This document shows positions 18,405-27,191 of a DNA stretch of 64,000 nucleotides, one piece after another. This DNA is from Conyzicola nivalis_A (GTDB lineage: Bacteria; Actinomycetota; Actinomycetes; Actinomycetales; Microbacteriaceae), in NCBI RefSeq assembly GCF_040548875.1, contig NZ_JBEPSJ010000001.1:1-64000 (forward strand), read 5' to 3'. The first letter of the stretch is position 1. Every line of letters begins with the position of its first letter. The notes beneath the pieces are model-generated. The model was not told the DNA's origin. It did not search any database and saw only the letters and a program-made list of their open reading frames with translations. The position numbers and the translations under genes are program-made.

Positions 18405-19664
18405 CTACGACAACCGCGGCTCGGGCGGCACGACGGCCGGCGCCGCGACGGCCGGCGCCGCGACGGCCGGCGCCACGACGGGTTGGACCGCCGGCACCCT
18501 GACCGACGCTGCGGCCGCTCGCCGCCCGACCTGCCGCGCGATCGCGCGGGCGTCGATGCCCACCTGCCGGATGTTGCCGGTGAGCGGGTTCGAGTACCCG
18601 AGGAAGTAGAGCCCGTCGAGTCCCGGCGCCTGCTGAGCGGCGTTGATCGTCGGGCGCCCCGACGGAGCGATCACCCCGAGGTGCGCGACCAGCGGCTCGA
18701 GACCGCGACGGTAACCGGTCGCCACCACCACCGTTTCGGGACGCAGCACCTCGCCGTTCGCGAGCGTGACGGCGTCGGCGTCGAACGACTCGACCGACGG
18801 CACCACGGTCACCCTTCCCGCGCGCACCACGTCGATGAGCCCGACGTCGATCGTCGGGGTGACGTCGTCGCGCTCCTGCTGGGTGAAGACGCCGCGGGGC
18901 GCCTTCGTCAGACCGAACCGGGAGAGGTCGCCGACGGTGACCTTCTGCAGCAGCCGCGAGATGCCGTCGCCCACGCGGGTGGGGAACGGCGAGACCGAAA
19001 GAACGAGCACCTGCGACGCGACGCCGAGCACCACACGCCGCACGATGTTCGGCGGGGTGCGGATCGCCAGCCACACCTGTTTGCCGGCGCCGGCGAGGTC
19101 GGCCGCGATCTCGGCGCCGCTGTTGCCCGGTCCGACGACGAGCACGGACTGCCCGTCGACTGCGGCCGGGTTGCGGTACTCGCTCGAATGCAGGATTCGC
19201 CCCGTGAACGAACCGCTGCCCGGCCAGTCGGGCAGCTTCGGTGTGTGGTTGTAACCCGTTGCGACGACGACCAGCGGGGTGACGACGGCTTCGGCGCCGC
19301 ATCCGACCCTCCAGCGTCCGTCGGGAAGGTGGTCGACGGATGTCACGGAGGTGTTCAGCCGCACGTCGAGGTTGTTGCGCCGCGCGTAGTCACGCAGGTA
19401 CGCACGGAAGTCGTCCCGCGCCACCCACCGACCGGCCGAGCGGGGGATCACCGAACCCGGCAGGGAGCTCAGCCGCCGGGTGGTGTGCAGGTGCAGCCTG
19501 TCGTAGTGGTGGGCCCAGCTCGATCCGACCTCGCCGGCCTTGTCGATGACGACCGCGTGGATGCCGACGCGGCCCAGCTCTGCTGCCATCGCGAGGCCGG
19601 CGGGGCCGGCTCCGATGACGACGGCGGGGGAGGTGTCGGGCAGGGCCTGAGCGTCGTTGCTCAC
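18405..19664 (-). CDS. FAD/NAD(P)-dependent monooxygenase (YUCCA/FMO-like)
   Basis: A 419-residue flavoprotein. The FAD-binding motif GAGPAGLAMAAELGR lies near residue 18, WAHHYDRLHLHT follows as in YUCCA-type enzymes, ATGYNHTP marks the linker, and the NADPH motif GPGNSGAEIAADLAG is near 178. The substrate cannot be told from sequence. GTG 19664 has GGAG six bases upstream. The last ~25 residues are a low-complexity APAV repeat encoded by a tandem 15-bp repeat and are unlikely to belong to the fold. Confidence 0.85.
   Translation of the reverse strand: MSNDAQALPDTSPAVVIGAGPAGLAMAAELGRVGIHAVVIDKAGEVGSSWAHHYDRLHLHTTRRLSSLPGSVIPRSAGRWVARDDFRAYLRDYARRNNLDVRLNTSVTSVDHLPDGRWRVGCGAEAVVTPLVVVATGYNHTPKLPDWPGSGSFTGRILHSSEYRNPAAVDGQSVLVVGPGNSGAEIAADLAGAGKQVWLAIRTPPNIVRRVVLGVASQVLVLSVSPFPTRVGDGISRLLQKVTVGDLSRFGLTKAPRGVFTQQERDDVTPTIDVGLIDVVRAGRVTVVPSVESFDADAVTLANGEVLRPETVVVATGYRRGLEPLVAHLGVIAPSGRPTINAAQQAPGLDGLYFLGYSNPLTGNIRQVGIDARAIARQVGRRAAAASVRVPAVQPVVAPAVAAPAVAAPAVVPPEPRLS
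18431..18475. repeat. Tandem 15-bp repeat in the monooxygenase C-terminus
   Basis: Three head-to-tail units of 'cgacggccggcgccg' (18431-18445, 18446-18460, 18461-18475, the last with one change). On the minus strand they encode repeated AAPAV near the protein end. Length variation between strains would be expected. Confidence 0.9.
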
Positions 19665-19765
19665 AACTGTCTCCTTATTCGGATGTGTCGTTTGAGGATG
19701 ACTCTAGTGCCCCGAATCGCCCCGCGGCAGGTCCGATGCCGCCGTTCCCGGTACCCTTGACTCTC

Positions 19766-20842
19766 GTGGCTCTCACTATTGCAATCGTCGGACTCCCCAA
19801 TGTGGGCAAGTCAACCCTGTTCAACGCTCTGACCAAGAGCTCGGTGCTCGCCGCGAACTACCCGTTCGCGACCATCGAACCCAACACGGGAATCGTGAGC
19901 CTGCCTGACGCACGCCTCGCCGTGCTCGCCGAGATCTTCGGCAGCGAGAAGATCCTCCCGGCCGCGGTGTCGTTCGTCGACATCGCCGGCATCGTCAAGG
20001 GCGCGTCTGTCGGCGAGGGCCTCGGCAACAAGTTCCTCGCGAACATCCGTGAGGCGGATGCCATCGCCCAGGTCGTGCGCGGATTCGAAGACCCCGACGT
20101 GGTGCACGTCGACGGCAAGGTCGACGCCGCCAGCGACATGGAGACCATCAACACCGAGCTGATACTGGCCGACATGCAGACCCTCGAGAAGGCACAGAGC
20201 CGCTACGAGAAGGACCTGCGCGCCAAGAAGATCACGCAGGCAACCATCGACACGGCCGCCGCAGCGGTCGCCTGGCTCGACGAGGGCAAGCCGCTGTCGA
20301 GCAACACCAAGCTCGACCTGTCGCTGCTCGCGGAGCTCGGACTGCTCACGGTCAAGCCGTTCATCTACGTCTTCAATGTGGATGAAGCGGTCTTGACGAA
20401 CGACGACCGCAAGGCCGCGCTGGCCGCACTCGTCGCCCCCGCGCACGCGGTGTTCCTCGACGCGAAGCTCGAGAGTGAGCTCATCGACCTCGACGCAGCC
20501 GACGCCGCCGAGCTGCTCGAGTCGACCGGCCAGGAGGAGAGCGGCCTCGACCAGCTCGCCCGCATCGGCTTCGACACCCTCGGCCTGCAGACCTACCTCA
20601 CCGCGGGCCCGAAAGAGACCCGCGCCTGGACGATCCCGAAGGGCGCCAAGGCCCCGCAGGCAGCCGGTGTGATCCACACCGACTTCGAGAAGGGCTTCAT
20701 CAAGGCCGAGATCATCGGCTTCGACGACCTGGTCGAGACCGGCTCGATCGCCGAGGCCCGCTCGAAGGGCAAGGCCCGCATCGAGGGCAAGGAATACGTG
20801 ATGCAGGACGGCGACGTCGTGGAGTTCCGCTTCAACAACTGA
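19766..20842 (+). CDS. ychF: Redox-regulated ATPase YchF (Obg family)
   Basis: A 358-residue Obg-family ATPase that binds ATP rather than GTP. P-loop GLPNVGKST is at residues ~8-16, followed by YPFATIEPN, DIAGIVKGAS and the NVDE motif (YVFNVDEAVL) in place of NKxD, which is diagnostic for YchF. The C-terminal TGS domain includes AAGVIHTDFEKGFIKAE. GTG 19766 is preceded by TACCCT eight bases upstream and no ribosome site, so a near-leaderless transcript is likely. Confidence 0.95.
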   Translation: MALTIAIVGLPNVGKSTLFNALTKSSVLAANYPFATIEPNTGIVSLPDARLAVLAEIFGSEKILPAAVSFVDIAGIVKGASVGEGLGNKFLANIREADAIAQVVRGFEDPDVVHVDGKVDAASDMETINTELILADMQTLEKAQSRYEKDLRAKKITQATIDTAAAAVAWLDEGKPLSSNTKLDLSLLAELGLLTVKPFIYVFNVDEAVLTNDDRKAALAALVAPAHAVFLDAKLESELIDLDAADAAELLESTGQEESGLDQLARIGFDTLGLQTYLTAGPKETRAWTIPKGAKAPQAAGVIHTDFEKGFIKAEIIGFDDLVETGSIAEARSKGKARIEGKEYVMQDGDVVEFRFNN

Positions 20843-20894
20843 GCCCCGGCTCGCCGAACCCGACCGATCGACCCGGGCCTATTAGGTTGGTGGA

Positions 20895-21521
20895 ATGACG
20901 CCCGAGGAACATCGATTCAACGCGCTCGTCCTGGCTTTCGCCAACCTTCAGCGCCTCATGGTCTTCCACAACGCCGTCGCGCTCATCGAGGGCAGAGAAC
21001 TGAACCCGGATCTGCGCGAGCAGCTCACGTCGAAAATGGATCTGCTGAACGAGGTCGTGGAGCGCTCGAGCCAGAGCAGGGCGGTGAGCGAGACCGACGT
21101 TGATTTGGTGCGCCCGGTGGCCTCGTACCTCGAACAGGAGATTCGCGCGTACTACGACACTGAGCTGGACGGCGGCGACCTGGGCGCGCAAGCTGCGTTC
21201 GGTGCCGCAGCGGTGTTCGCTGCTTCATACCTCGGCGACGGCATCATGCATATGGGACGGGTCTTCGGGCACGACGACTGGGTCGATCGCGAAATGCAGG
21301 ACAAACCCAACCTCGCTATCCTGCTGAATCAAGCCAACGGCACTGTCGGGTCGGCGGTCCGCTCGGACTTTCCGCCTGAGATGCGCGGATACATCGACCA
21401 CCACGTTCGCGTCGCGCTCGGCGATCGCGACCTCGTGATGGCTCAGGTTGACGGATTGACGACGATGCTGGATGGGCGTGTCGCGCCGCGTCCTTCGGAA
21501 CGGCGTGACGGGCTCGGCTGA
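20895..21521 (+). CDS. Hypothetical protein
   Basis: A 208-residue, probably soluble, mostly helical and acidic protein that I do not recognise. No signal peptide, membrane helix or metal-binding cluster is evident. A TAGGTT box ends six bases before ATG 20895, matching the leaderless pattern seen elsewhere here, which supports the start. Its wording is less GC-biased than its neighbours, so it may be acquired. It stands alone between ychF and a very short gene. Confidence 0.65.
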   Translation: MTPEEHRFNALVLAFANLQRLMVFHNAVALIEGRELNPDLREQLTSKMDLLNEVVERSSQSRAVSETDVDLVRPVASYLEQEIRAYYDTELDGGDLGAQAAFGAAAVFAASYLGDGIMHMGRVFGHDDWVDREMQDKPNLAILLNQANGTVGSAVRSDFPPEMRGYIDHHVRVALGDRDLVMAQVDGLTTMLDGRVAPRPSERRDGLG

Positions 21522-21551
21522 CGAAACCTCCGAGACGATGAGCATCGCCCT

Positions 21552-21755
21552 ATGGAGACACACTCCCTGCGGCGCAGGACACCGGGCGTGGTCGTCGTGC
21601 TCTCGGCCAGGATCACGCTCGTGGCCTGTTCGGCGCCGCCCGTTCACGAATCCTCCGACGGTCGGCTCGTCGCCAACACGGGTCAGGCGGGCGGCGCCCA
21701 CAAAGAGGCGCTCGCGAAGGGAACGGTCGCCTGGGGAAGCGGCGCGGTCGAGTGA
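21552..21755 (+). CDS. Possible small lipoprotein or gene remnant
   Basis: A 67-residue frame with a basic start, a short hydrophobic stretch and a lipobox-like LVAC near residue 26, then a hydrophilic tail. The N-region (METHSLRRR) is longer than usual and the mature part is tiny, so this may be a remnant of a larger lipoprotein. No good ribosome site precedes it. Reported with low confidence because overlapping frames are also open. Confidence 0.3.
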   Translation: METHSLRRRTPGVVVVLSARITLVACSAPPVHESSDGRLVANTGQAGGAHKEALAKGTVAWGSGAVE

Positions 21756-21817
21756 TCGTATCGGGGCAGAATAGATCAGCGGGTGAACGCGCCCGCATCG
21801 ATCTCAGGGAGCGCACC

Positions 21818-22492
21818 GTGCCAGTCATCGCAATCATCGGAGCCGGACCGGGACTGGGTGCGGCGGTCGCGCGCAGATTCGGGCGCGAAGGCTTCTCGAT
21901 AGCCCTGATCTCGCGAGACCAGTCGAAGCTCGACGCCATGGCTGCGGAGCTCCGAGTGCAGGGCCTCACCGCCAGCGGCTACGCCGCCGACGTGCGCGTG
22001 CCGGCGACGATCGAGGACGCCCTCGCGCGTGCCGCGGCAGAGCTCGGCCCGATCACCGCGCTGCAGTACAGCCCGCTGCCGTCACGCGACTACCTGAAGC
22101 CCGTTCTCGACCTCACCCCGGAGCTCGCGCTGGAGGCGCTGCAGTTCTCCGCTCTCGGGCTCATCCACGCGGCTCGTGCGGTACTGCCGGCGATGCGCGA
22201 GACGGGCGACGGCAGCATCATCCTGATCAACGGCGGCACCTCGGTGAAGGCTCGTGGCGGCTTCGCGGGTACGTCGGTCGCATTCCCGGCCGAGAGCGCC
22301 TACGGGGAGATGCTCCACGATGCGCTCGAAGACGAGGGCATCCGGGTCATCCAGCTCGTCATCCCCGGAGGCATCCCCAAGCTGCAGCTGCCCAACGGCA
22401 TCGACGACGTCGCCGACCGCATCTGGGACCTTCACGCCGTCGCCGGGCCCTTCCGCACCATGCTCATCCCGCTCGAAGAGGGTCGCGAGTAG
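21818..22492 (+). CDS. Short-chain dehydrogenase/reductase-like protein, atypical active site
   Basis: A 224-residue Rossmann protein of the SDR superfamily. The cofactor motif GAGPGLGAAVARRFG is at residues ~8-22, a serine candidate lies in SIILINGGTS near 130, and the expected YxxxK appears as YGEML near 157, so the catalytic lysine is missing. GTG 21818 has 'aggga' seven bases upstream. It may bind a nucleotide without normal SDR catalysis, or act on an unusual substrate. It converges on the stress-protein gene. Confidence 0.75.
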   Translation: MPVIAIIGAGPGLGAAVARRFGREGFSIALISRDQSKLDAMAAELRVQGLTASGYAADVRVPATIEDALARAAAELGPITALQYSPLPSRDYLKPVLDLTPELALEALQFSALGLIHAARAVLPAMRETGDGSIILINGGTSVKARGGFAGTSVAFPAESAYGEMLHDALEDEGIRVIQLVIPGGIPKLQLPNGIDDVADRIWDLHAVAGPFRTMLIPLEEGRE

Positions 22493-22501
22493 CAAAGACC
22501 G

Positions 22502-22966
22502 TCAGCCCAGCGCCCGCTCGCTGTGCGGCGTGGGCCGGCACACCAGCACCGGGCACGGCGCGGAGTGCTGCACCCGCGACGCGGTGCTGCCCAGCAGGAT
22601 CGTGCGGGTGAGCCCGCGGCTCCCCGACGCCATCGAGATGAGATCGGCGTCGAGGTCTTCCGCCAGCCGGATGATCTCCTGGGCGGGCGAGCCGCTGCGC
22701 ACCTGCTTGTGGATTCTCGGCCCCCACCCGTCGAACTCGGCCGCGACGATATCGACGGCGGTCGCGGCATCCTGACTGAAGCTGAGCTCCGTCTGCCCGG
22801 GGGAGCGCTTCGGACCCAGCTCGTTGGCGAACGGAGCAGCGGCGTAGGGGCTCACCACCGCGACGATGGTCACGTCGGTGACCTCGCGGGAGTCGGCGAT
22901 CCACTTGAACTGGCGGGCCCCGGCCAGGGAGGCGAGAGACCCGTCGGTGGCCACGATGACATGCAT
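22502..22966 (-). CDS. Universal stress protein (UspA family)
   Basis: A 154-residue single-domain Usp. It begins with MHVIVATDGS and carries the ATP-binding pattern near residue 115 (MASGSRGLTRTILLGSTASRV), matching G-x2-G-x9-G-S/T. Usp proteins of this class act in starvation and hypoxia survival. GGAGGA lies eight bases before ATG 22966. It is only 3 nt downstream of the amino-acid permease on the same strand and is likely co-transcribed with it. Confidence 0.88.
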   Translation of the reverse strand: MHVIVATDGSLASLAGARQFKWIADSREVTDVTIVAVVSPYAAAPFANELGPKRSPGQTELSFSQDAATAVDIVAAEFDGWGPRIHKQVRSGSPAQEIIRLAEDLDADLISMASGSRGLTRTILLGSTASRVQHSAPCPVLVCRPTPHSERALG

Positions 22967-22969
22967 GAC

Positions 22970-24418
22970 TCAGTCCTCCTTGCTGCTCGAGGGCGGGTTA
23001 GTGGCAAGCTGTTTCTTCTTGCCGAAGAAGTTCTGCACCAGGTACAGCACCAGGCCGACGGCCAGCAGGCCGGCCACCCAGAAGAGCGCGTCCGGGTCGT
23101 CGATCAGGGTGTAGGTGAGCACCGCCAGGTTGCCGACGATCCCGGCGATCAGCAGCGGCGTGTTCGCCCGGTAGGTGTCGGCGGTCTCGTCCGTGCCGCG
23201 CAACTTCAGGCAGGCGACGATCACCAGCGCGTAGATGAAGAGCAGGAAGACGACGGTGATCGTCGCCAGTCGGTCGACGATGTCGAGCTGCTCGTCTTCC
23301 GGGAGCCCGGCCTGGCTCGAGCGGATCGCCGCGCCGATCACCAGCAGCGCACTGACGATGGCGGCTCCGAAGATCAGTGCGACATACGGACTGCGGCGAA
23401 CCGGATGCACCTTGGCGAAGACAGCCGGCACGATGTTCTCGCGCGCCATCCCGAACAGGATCCGCGACTGCGCGACCACGGTGACCAGCGTGGTGTTGCT
23501 GATGGCGATCATGGCGATGATTCCGAAGACCACCAGCATGACCGAGGCCGGGATGAAGAACAGGTCGGCGCGGATGACCTCGAGCAGGGTATTGCCGGCG
23601 AGGGTCTCGATCGGCACGGCCAGCGCTGCGGCCATGGAGACCAGCACGTACACGACACCTGCGGTGACCATGCCCCCGATCAACGCTCGCGGGAACGCGT
23701 GCGACGGGTCGATGGTCTCCTCCGCGACATTCGCGGCGTTCTCGAATCCGGTCATGGCGAAGAATGCGAGAGAGACGCCCGCGAGCACCGCCAGGATCGC
23801 CGACCCCGAATCGCCGGCGACGCCGAACTGCAGCAGCACCGAAGGGTCGTTGACCCCCTCGACCAGGGCGATGACTCCGATGATCACGACGATCAGCAGA
23901 CCGCTGACCTCGATGAAGGTCATGACCACGTTGGCCACCACCGACTCGGTGATGCCGATCAGGTTGATCACGGTGATGAGGGCGACGAACGCCAGGGCGA
24001 TGAAGGCGGCAGCCCAGATCGCGTCGTCCGGCAGCCCGATCAGATCGCCGAAGTAACGCACGAATCCGGCGGACAGCGACCCCACCGCGGCCATGTTGGC
24101 CGACAGCATGCAGATCGTGATGAAGAACGTGAGCGCCGGGCTGCGGAACGCCTTGTTGATGTAGAGCGATGCCCCCGCCGCCTGCGGGTACTTCGTGACC
24201 AACTCGGCATAGGCGAGTCCCGTGACGGTGGCGATCGCCACACCGACGAGGAAGGCCATCCAGAAGGCGCCCCCGACGGCCGCCGCGACCAGACCGACGA
24301 GAACGTAGATTCCTGAACCGAGAACGTCGCCGACGACATAGAAATACAACTGTTTGGCCGTGATCGAGCGCTTCAGCTGACTGTGCTGCACGACGTGTGG
24401 TTCGACTGGGGTCACCAT
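22970..24418 (-). CDS. APC superfamily amino-acid permease
   Basis: A 482-residue transporter with about twelve membrane helices. The N-terminal GSGIYVLVGL loop (residues ~30-40) is the conserved TM1 substrate-binding break; FFAMTGFENAANVAEE is the TM6 equivalent. Substrate unknown, probably an amino acid or amine. A TACTGT box lies six bases before ATG 24418, supporting that start and a leaderless transcript, in preference to a longer frame from 24442. Co-directional with the Usp gene. Confidence 0.88.
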   Translation of the reverse strand: MVTPVEPHVVQHSQLKRSITAKQLYFYVVGDVLGSGIYVLVGLVAAAVGGAFWMAFLVGVAIATVTGLAYAELVTKYPQAAGASLYINKAFRSPALTFFITICMLSANMAAVGSLSAGFVRYFGDLIGLPDDAIWAAAFIALAFVALITVINLIGITESVVANVVMTFIEVSGLLIVVIIGVIALVEGVNDPSVLLQFGVAGDSGSAILAVLAGVSLAFFAMTGFENAANVAEETIDPSHAFPRALIGGMVTAGVVYVLVSMAAALAVPIETLAGNTLLEVIRADLFFIPASVMLVVFGIIAMIAISNTTLVTVVAQSRILFGMARENIVPAVFAKVHPVRRSPYVALIFGAAIVSALLVIGAAIRSSQAGLPEDEQLDIVDRLATITVVFLLFIYALVIVACLKLRGTDETADTYRANTPLLIAGIVGNLAVLTYTLIDDPDALFWVAGLLAVGLVLYLVQNFFGKKKQLATNPPSSSKED

Positions 24419-24572
24419 TTCGCAACAGTACGGCACCCCCACTCAAAGGCGAAGAACTTTCTCAGCCACGGGCTTGTGCGCCCCGTCGAGCCAAATCAAC
24501 CCCCTCGTCGCTCGAATCTCCCCCGACAGAGGATGGGAAGAGGTTCACACACGACAGCGGAGGTGCTTCCAC

Positions 24573-25769
24573 ATGGCCGGTACAACGACGGGCACGGGCC
24601 ACGAGCTCGCCAGGATCTATCGCGAGGGAGGCGACTACTCGCAGGTCTACATCGACATGTCGGTGGACACTGCCGATCCGCCCGGAGTGAAGGAGCAGCG
24701 CCGCACCTCGGTGCTCGACGCCCTCGCCCGCGCGGGCGCCCCGATGGCGGACATCGACGCGATCACCGACGCGCTGGCGACGAATCCCCTGGCGCCCAGC
24801 CCCGCCTGCCTGTACGTGCTCGCCAAGAACGGGGAGCTGGTGCTCGAGGAGGCGCTTCCGGGTATCGCCGTCGCGCCGGAGTCTGTGTCGTATGGGCCCC
24901 TCCCCGACCTCGCGCCCCTGCTGCGGATGCAGCCGCTCGACTTCTGCTATCTGGTGGTGGAGACCTCGCGCGACGGCGGCGAGGCGCGCCTCTACCGCGC
25001 CGGCGCCTCCGCTCCCGAGCGGGAAGAACAGGTCACGGGCCGCACAGACACGCTGCACAAGGTGCGCCGTGGCGGCGACTGGCGCAACGACCACTTCCAG
25101 AACCACACCGAGGAGATCTGGAAGCAGACCCAGTCGAAGCTCGCCGCCACGGTCGACGAGGTGGTGCGCGAGCGTATGCCCCGCCTCCTCGTGGTCGCGG
25201 GCGACATCCGGGCCCGGCAGCTGCTCGAAGAAGAGCTCTCCGAGGCGAGCCGCGCCATCCTCGCCGTCGAACCGACGAACACGAGAGCGGATGGCTCGAG
25301 CGACGAGGCCCTCGCAGAGCGGATCGACTCGGAGATCAAGCGCGTGCTGGCCGAGGACAAGCGCGCGGTTCTCGACCAGCTCAACATGCACGAGGGCCGT
25401 GGAGACAACCGCGTCGACCTGAGCTTCGGCGCGGTCGTGCAGGCGCTCGCGAGCGCACAGGTCGACACCCTCGTGCTCGACAGCGACCGGCTCACCGACA
25501 GGGAGGCGCTGGCGCTCGGCGCCGAGCCCTGGATCGCGACGACACCCGAAGACGCCCTCGGCGCGCCCGTGATCGCGACCGTGCCGGCGCAACTCGCCCT
25601 GATCCGTGCCGCGCTGCTGACCGACGCGAAGATCCTCTTCACCGACTCCTACGCCGCGACCGGCAGCGGCGACCCGCGGGCAGCGGAGGACGCCGTGACC
25701 CTGCCCGAGCACGCAGAGGTCGGCGCGATCCTGCGTTGGCGCACCGGCCCGCCCGTGCCGGGCACCTGA
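24573..25769 (+). CDS. Archaeal/eukaryotic release-factor-like protein (Rv2629/Balon-type)
   Basis: A 398-residue protein resembling actinobacterial Rv2629 homologues, which have an eRF1/Pelota-like fold. The N-terminal part (~1-130) is followed by a loop rich in Gly, Arg and Asn (VRRGGDWRNDHFQNHTEEIW, ~160-180) at the place of the eRF1 GGQ region, a middle domain (LLVVAGDIRARQLLEEEL) and an L7Ae-like C-terminal domain (DTLVLDSDRL onward). Relatives are reported as ribosome hibernation factors (Balon), so a role in stalled or resting ribosomes is inferred. ATG 24573 has GGAGG ten bases upstream. It is divergent from the permease/Usp pair. Confidence 0.72.
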   Translation: MAGTTTGTGHELARIYREGGDYSQVYIDMSVDTADPPGVKEQRRTSVLDALARAGAPMADIDAITDALATNPLAPSPACLYVLAKNGELVLEEALPGIAVAPESVSYGPLPDLAPLLRMQPLDFCYLVVETSRDGGEARLYRAGASAPEREEQVTGRTDTLHKVRRGGDWRNDHFQNHTEEIWKQTQSKLAATVDEVVRERMPRLLVVAGDIRARQLLEEELSEASRAILAVEPTNTRADGSSDEALAERIDSEIKRVLAEDKRAVLDQLNMHEGRGDNRVDLSFGAVVQALASAQVDTLVLDSDRLTDREALALGAEPWIATTPEDALGAPVIATVPAQLALIRAALLTDAKILFTDSYAATGSGDPRAAEDAVTLPEHAEVGAILRWRTGPPVPGT

Positions 25770-25836
25770 CCAGGGTCGCGCGTCGGTATGCTCGGCAGCT
25801 GAGTGTGCCGCACCCCGCGGCCGACAAGGAGAGCCC

Positions 25837-26382
25837 ATGAGCGTCACGTTTGCCCCCATCGACATCCGGGGAGCCGACCGCGGCGCGTTCACTCGTTTCC
25901 TCACCCGCGACCGGTTCCCCTTCCACGCAGTGGCGGAGCCCTCCGAGCCGGAGGTCGCCGCGCAGATCGACGCGGGCCACTTCGAGCGCGGCCGCAGCCT
26001 CTTCTGGGTCGACGACGAGGAGCACGGGCGCATCGGCATGGTGATCATCGAGAACCCGGGCAGCGCGGCACCCGCCTTCGACCTGCGACTCGCCGGCAGG
26101 TACCGGGGTCGCGGTCTCGGCGCCCCGATCGTCCGGGCGCTCACCGGCTTCGTGTTCGAGACCTACCCCGACGCCGTGCGCCTCGAAGGGCAGACCCGCG
26201 AGGACAACCTCGCCATGCGCACGACCTTTCTGAGGTCGGGTTTCGTCAAAGAGGCGCACCGTCGCGAGGGCTGGCCGGTCGAGGGAGGCGAGGCGTTGGC
26301 GGCCGTGGCCTACGCGATCCTCCGCCGCGACTGGGTGTCCGGCACGACGACGACGTTCGTCTGGGAGGACCTGCAGCCCTGA
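25837..26382 (+). CDS. GNAT N-acetyltransferase (RimJ/RimL-like)
   Basis: A 181-residue acetyl-CoA-dependent acyltransferase. The acetyl-CoA loop is RYRGRGLGAPIV near residue 90, followed by NLAMRTTFLRSGFVKEA, the typical 'N...lGF' strand-helix ending. Substrate unknown: it could be a protein N-terminus, amino acid or antibiotic. 'aaggaga' sits six bases before ATG 25837, and a TATGCT -10 box lies at 25787-25792. Confidence 0.85.
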   Translation: MSVTFAPIDIRGADRGAFTRFLTRDRFPFHAVAEPSEPEVAAQIDAGHFERGRSLFWVDDEEHGRIGMVIIENPGSAAPAFDLRLAGRYRGRGLGAPIVRALTGFVFETYPDAVRLEGQTREDNLAMRTTFLRSGFVKEAHRREGWPVEGGEALAAVAYAILRRDWVSGTTTTFVWEDLQP

Positions 26383-26393
26383 GGCCGCCCCGG

Positions 26394-26579
26394 TCAGAGG
26401 GCCTTGCGCCTCCCGACGACGCCCAGCGGGACGACGACGAGACCGAGCGCGCAGACGAGGGCGAGCCATTCGCCGGTCGATACCGACACCCACACGCCCA
26501 GGGCGATGATGACCGCGCTGTAGGCGACGGCGATCAGGGTCAGTGTCTTCAGCGACGGTCGGACTCTCGTATTCGACAT
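26394..26579 (-). CDS. Small two-helix membrane protein
   Basis: A 61-residue protein with two hydrophobic segments (LTLIAVAYSAVIIALGVWV and WLALVCALGLVVVPLGVV) and a basic tail. Function unknown. A TAAGCT box lies six bases before ATG 26579, matching the leaderless pattern, which supports it being a real gene. Confidence 0.6.
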   Translation of the reverse strand: MSNTRVRPSLKTLTLIAVAYSAVIIALGVWVSVSTGEWLALVCALGLVVVPLGVVGRRKAL

Positions 26580-26611
26580 GGCCTCAGCTTACGGTCGGTG
26601 GCGGGCGGATG

Positions 26612-27187
26612 TCACGGGGTCAGTGCCAGTCGCATAACGATGCGAGGAACTCCGCCCGAGACCGAGTCGGTGTCGGCGACCTTCGCAAACCCCGCGCGCT
26701 CGAACATCGCCCGCGTGCCCACGAATGCCATGGTCTGGTCGACGCGCTCGCCCCGGTTGTCGACCGGGTAGCTCTCGACGACCGGCGCCCCGGAGCGACG
26801 GGCGTAGTCGACCGCACCGTCGATGAGCGCGCGAGTGACCCCCTGCTTGCGGAAGCCGGGGCGCACGCGCATGCACCAGAGCGACCAGACCGGCAGGTCG
26901 TCGACGTGGGGGATCTTGCGCGAGTTCTCGATCGGGTAGAGCTCGGAGCGCGGCGCGACGCCGCCCCAGCCGACGACCTCGCCGTCGAGGTAGGCGAGCA
27001 CGCCGGGGGCCACATCGCGCGCGCACAACTCGCGCACCCTGTCGGCGCGGGCGACCCCGACGAGCTCGCGGTTCTCCTTCGAGCTCAGCCGCCAGGACAG
27101 GCACCAGCACACCGACGACTCGGGCTTCTTCGGGCCGAGCATCGTGGCCACGCCGTCGAAGTCGTGGGCCGGCTTCACCTCGATCAC
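26612..27187 (-). CDS. GNAT N-acetyltransferase
   Basis: A 191-residue acetyltransferase. It carries a Cys-rich N-terminal block (SSVCWCLSWRLSSKENREL) seen in a distinct actinobacterial GNAT group, and the CoA-binding loop VRPGFRKQGVTRALID near residue 110. GTG 27187 is chosen because GGAGG precedes it by eight bases. It begins 4 nt after the EamA transporter on the same strand, so both probably share a transcript under the TetR regulator. Substrate unknown. Confidence 0.83.
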   Translation of the reverse strand: MIEVKPAHDFDGVATMLGPKKPESSVCWCLSWRLSSKENRELVGVARADRVRELCARDVAPGVLAYLDGEVVGWGGVAPRSELYPIENSRKIPHVDDLPVWSLWCMRVRPGFRKQGVTRALIDGAVDYARRSGAPVVESYPVDNRGERVDQTMAFVGTRAMFERAGFAKVADTDSVSGGVPRIVMRLALTP

Positions 27188-27191
27188 CTCG

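Noticed and set aside
18405..18480. Possible CRISPR-like short tandem repeats at the end of the monooxygenase gene
   Set aside because: The units are directly adjacent with no spacers, so this is a simple 15-bp tandem repeat in coding sequence.
21472..21774. 100-codon frame overlapping the small lipoprotein-like frame
   Set aside because: Arg/Ser-rich shadow wording; the 21552 frame with a lipobox is the better, though weak, candidate.
20843..26600. Genomic island around the hypothetical gene and Usp/permease genes
   Set aside because: No flanking tRNA, integrase or direct repeats were seen; the mixed content looks like ordinary accessory genes.
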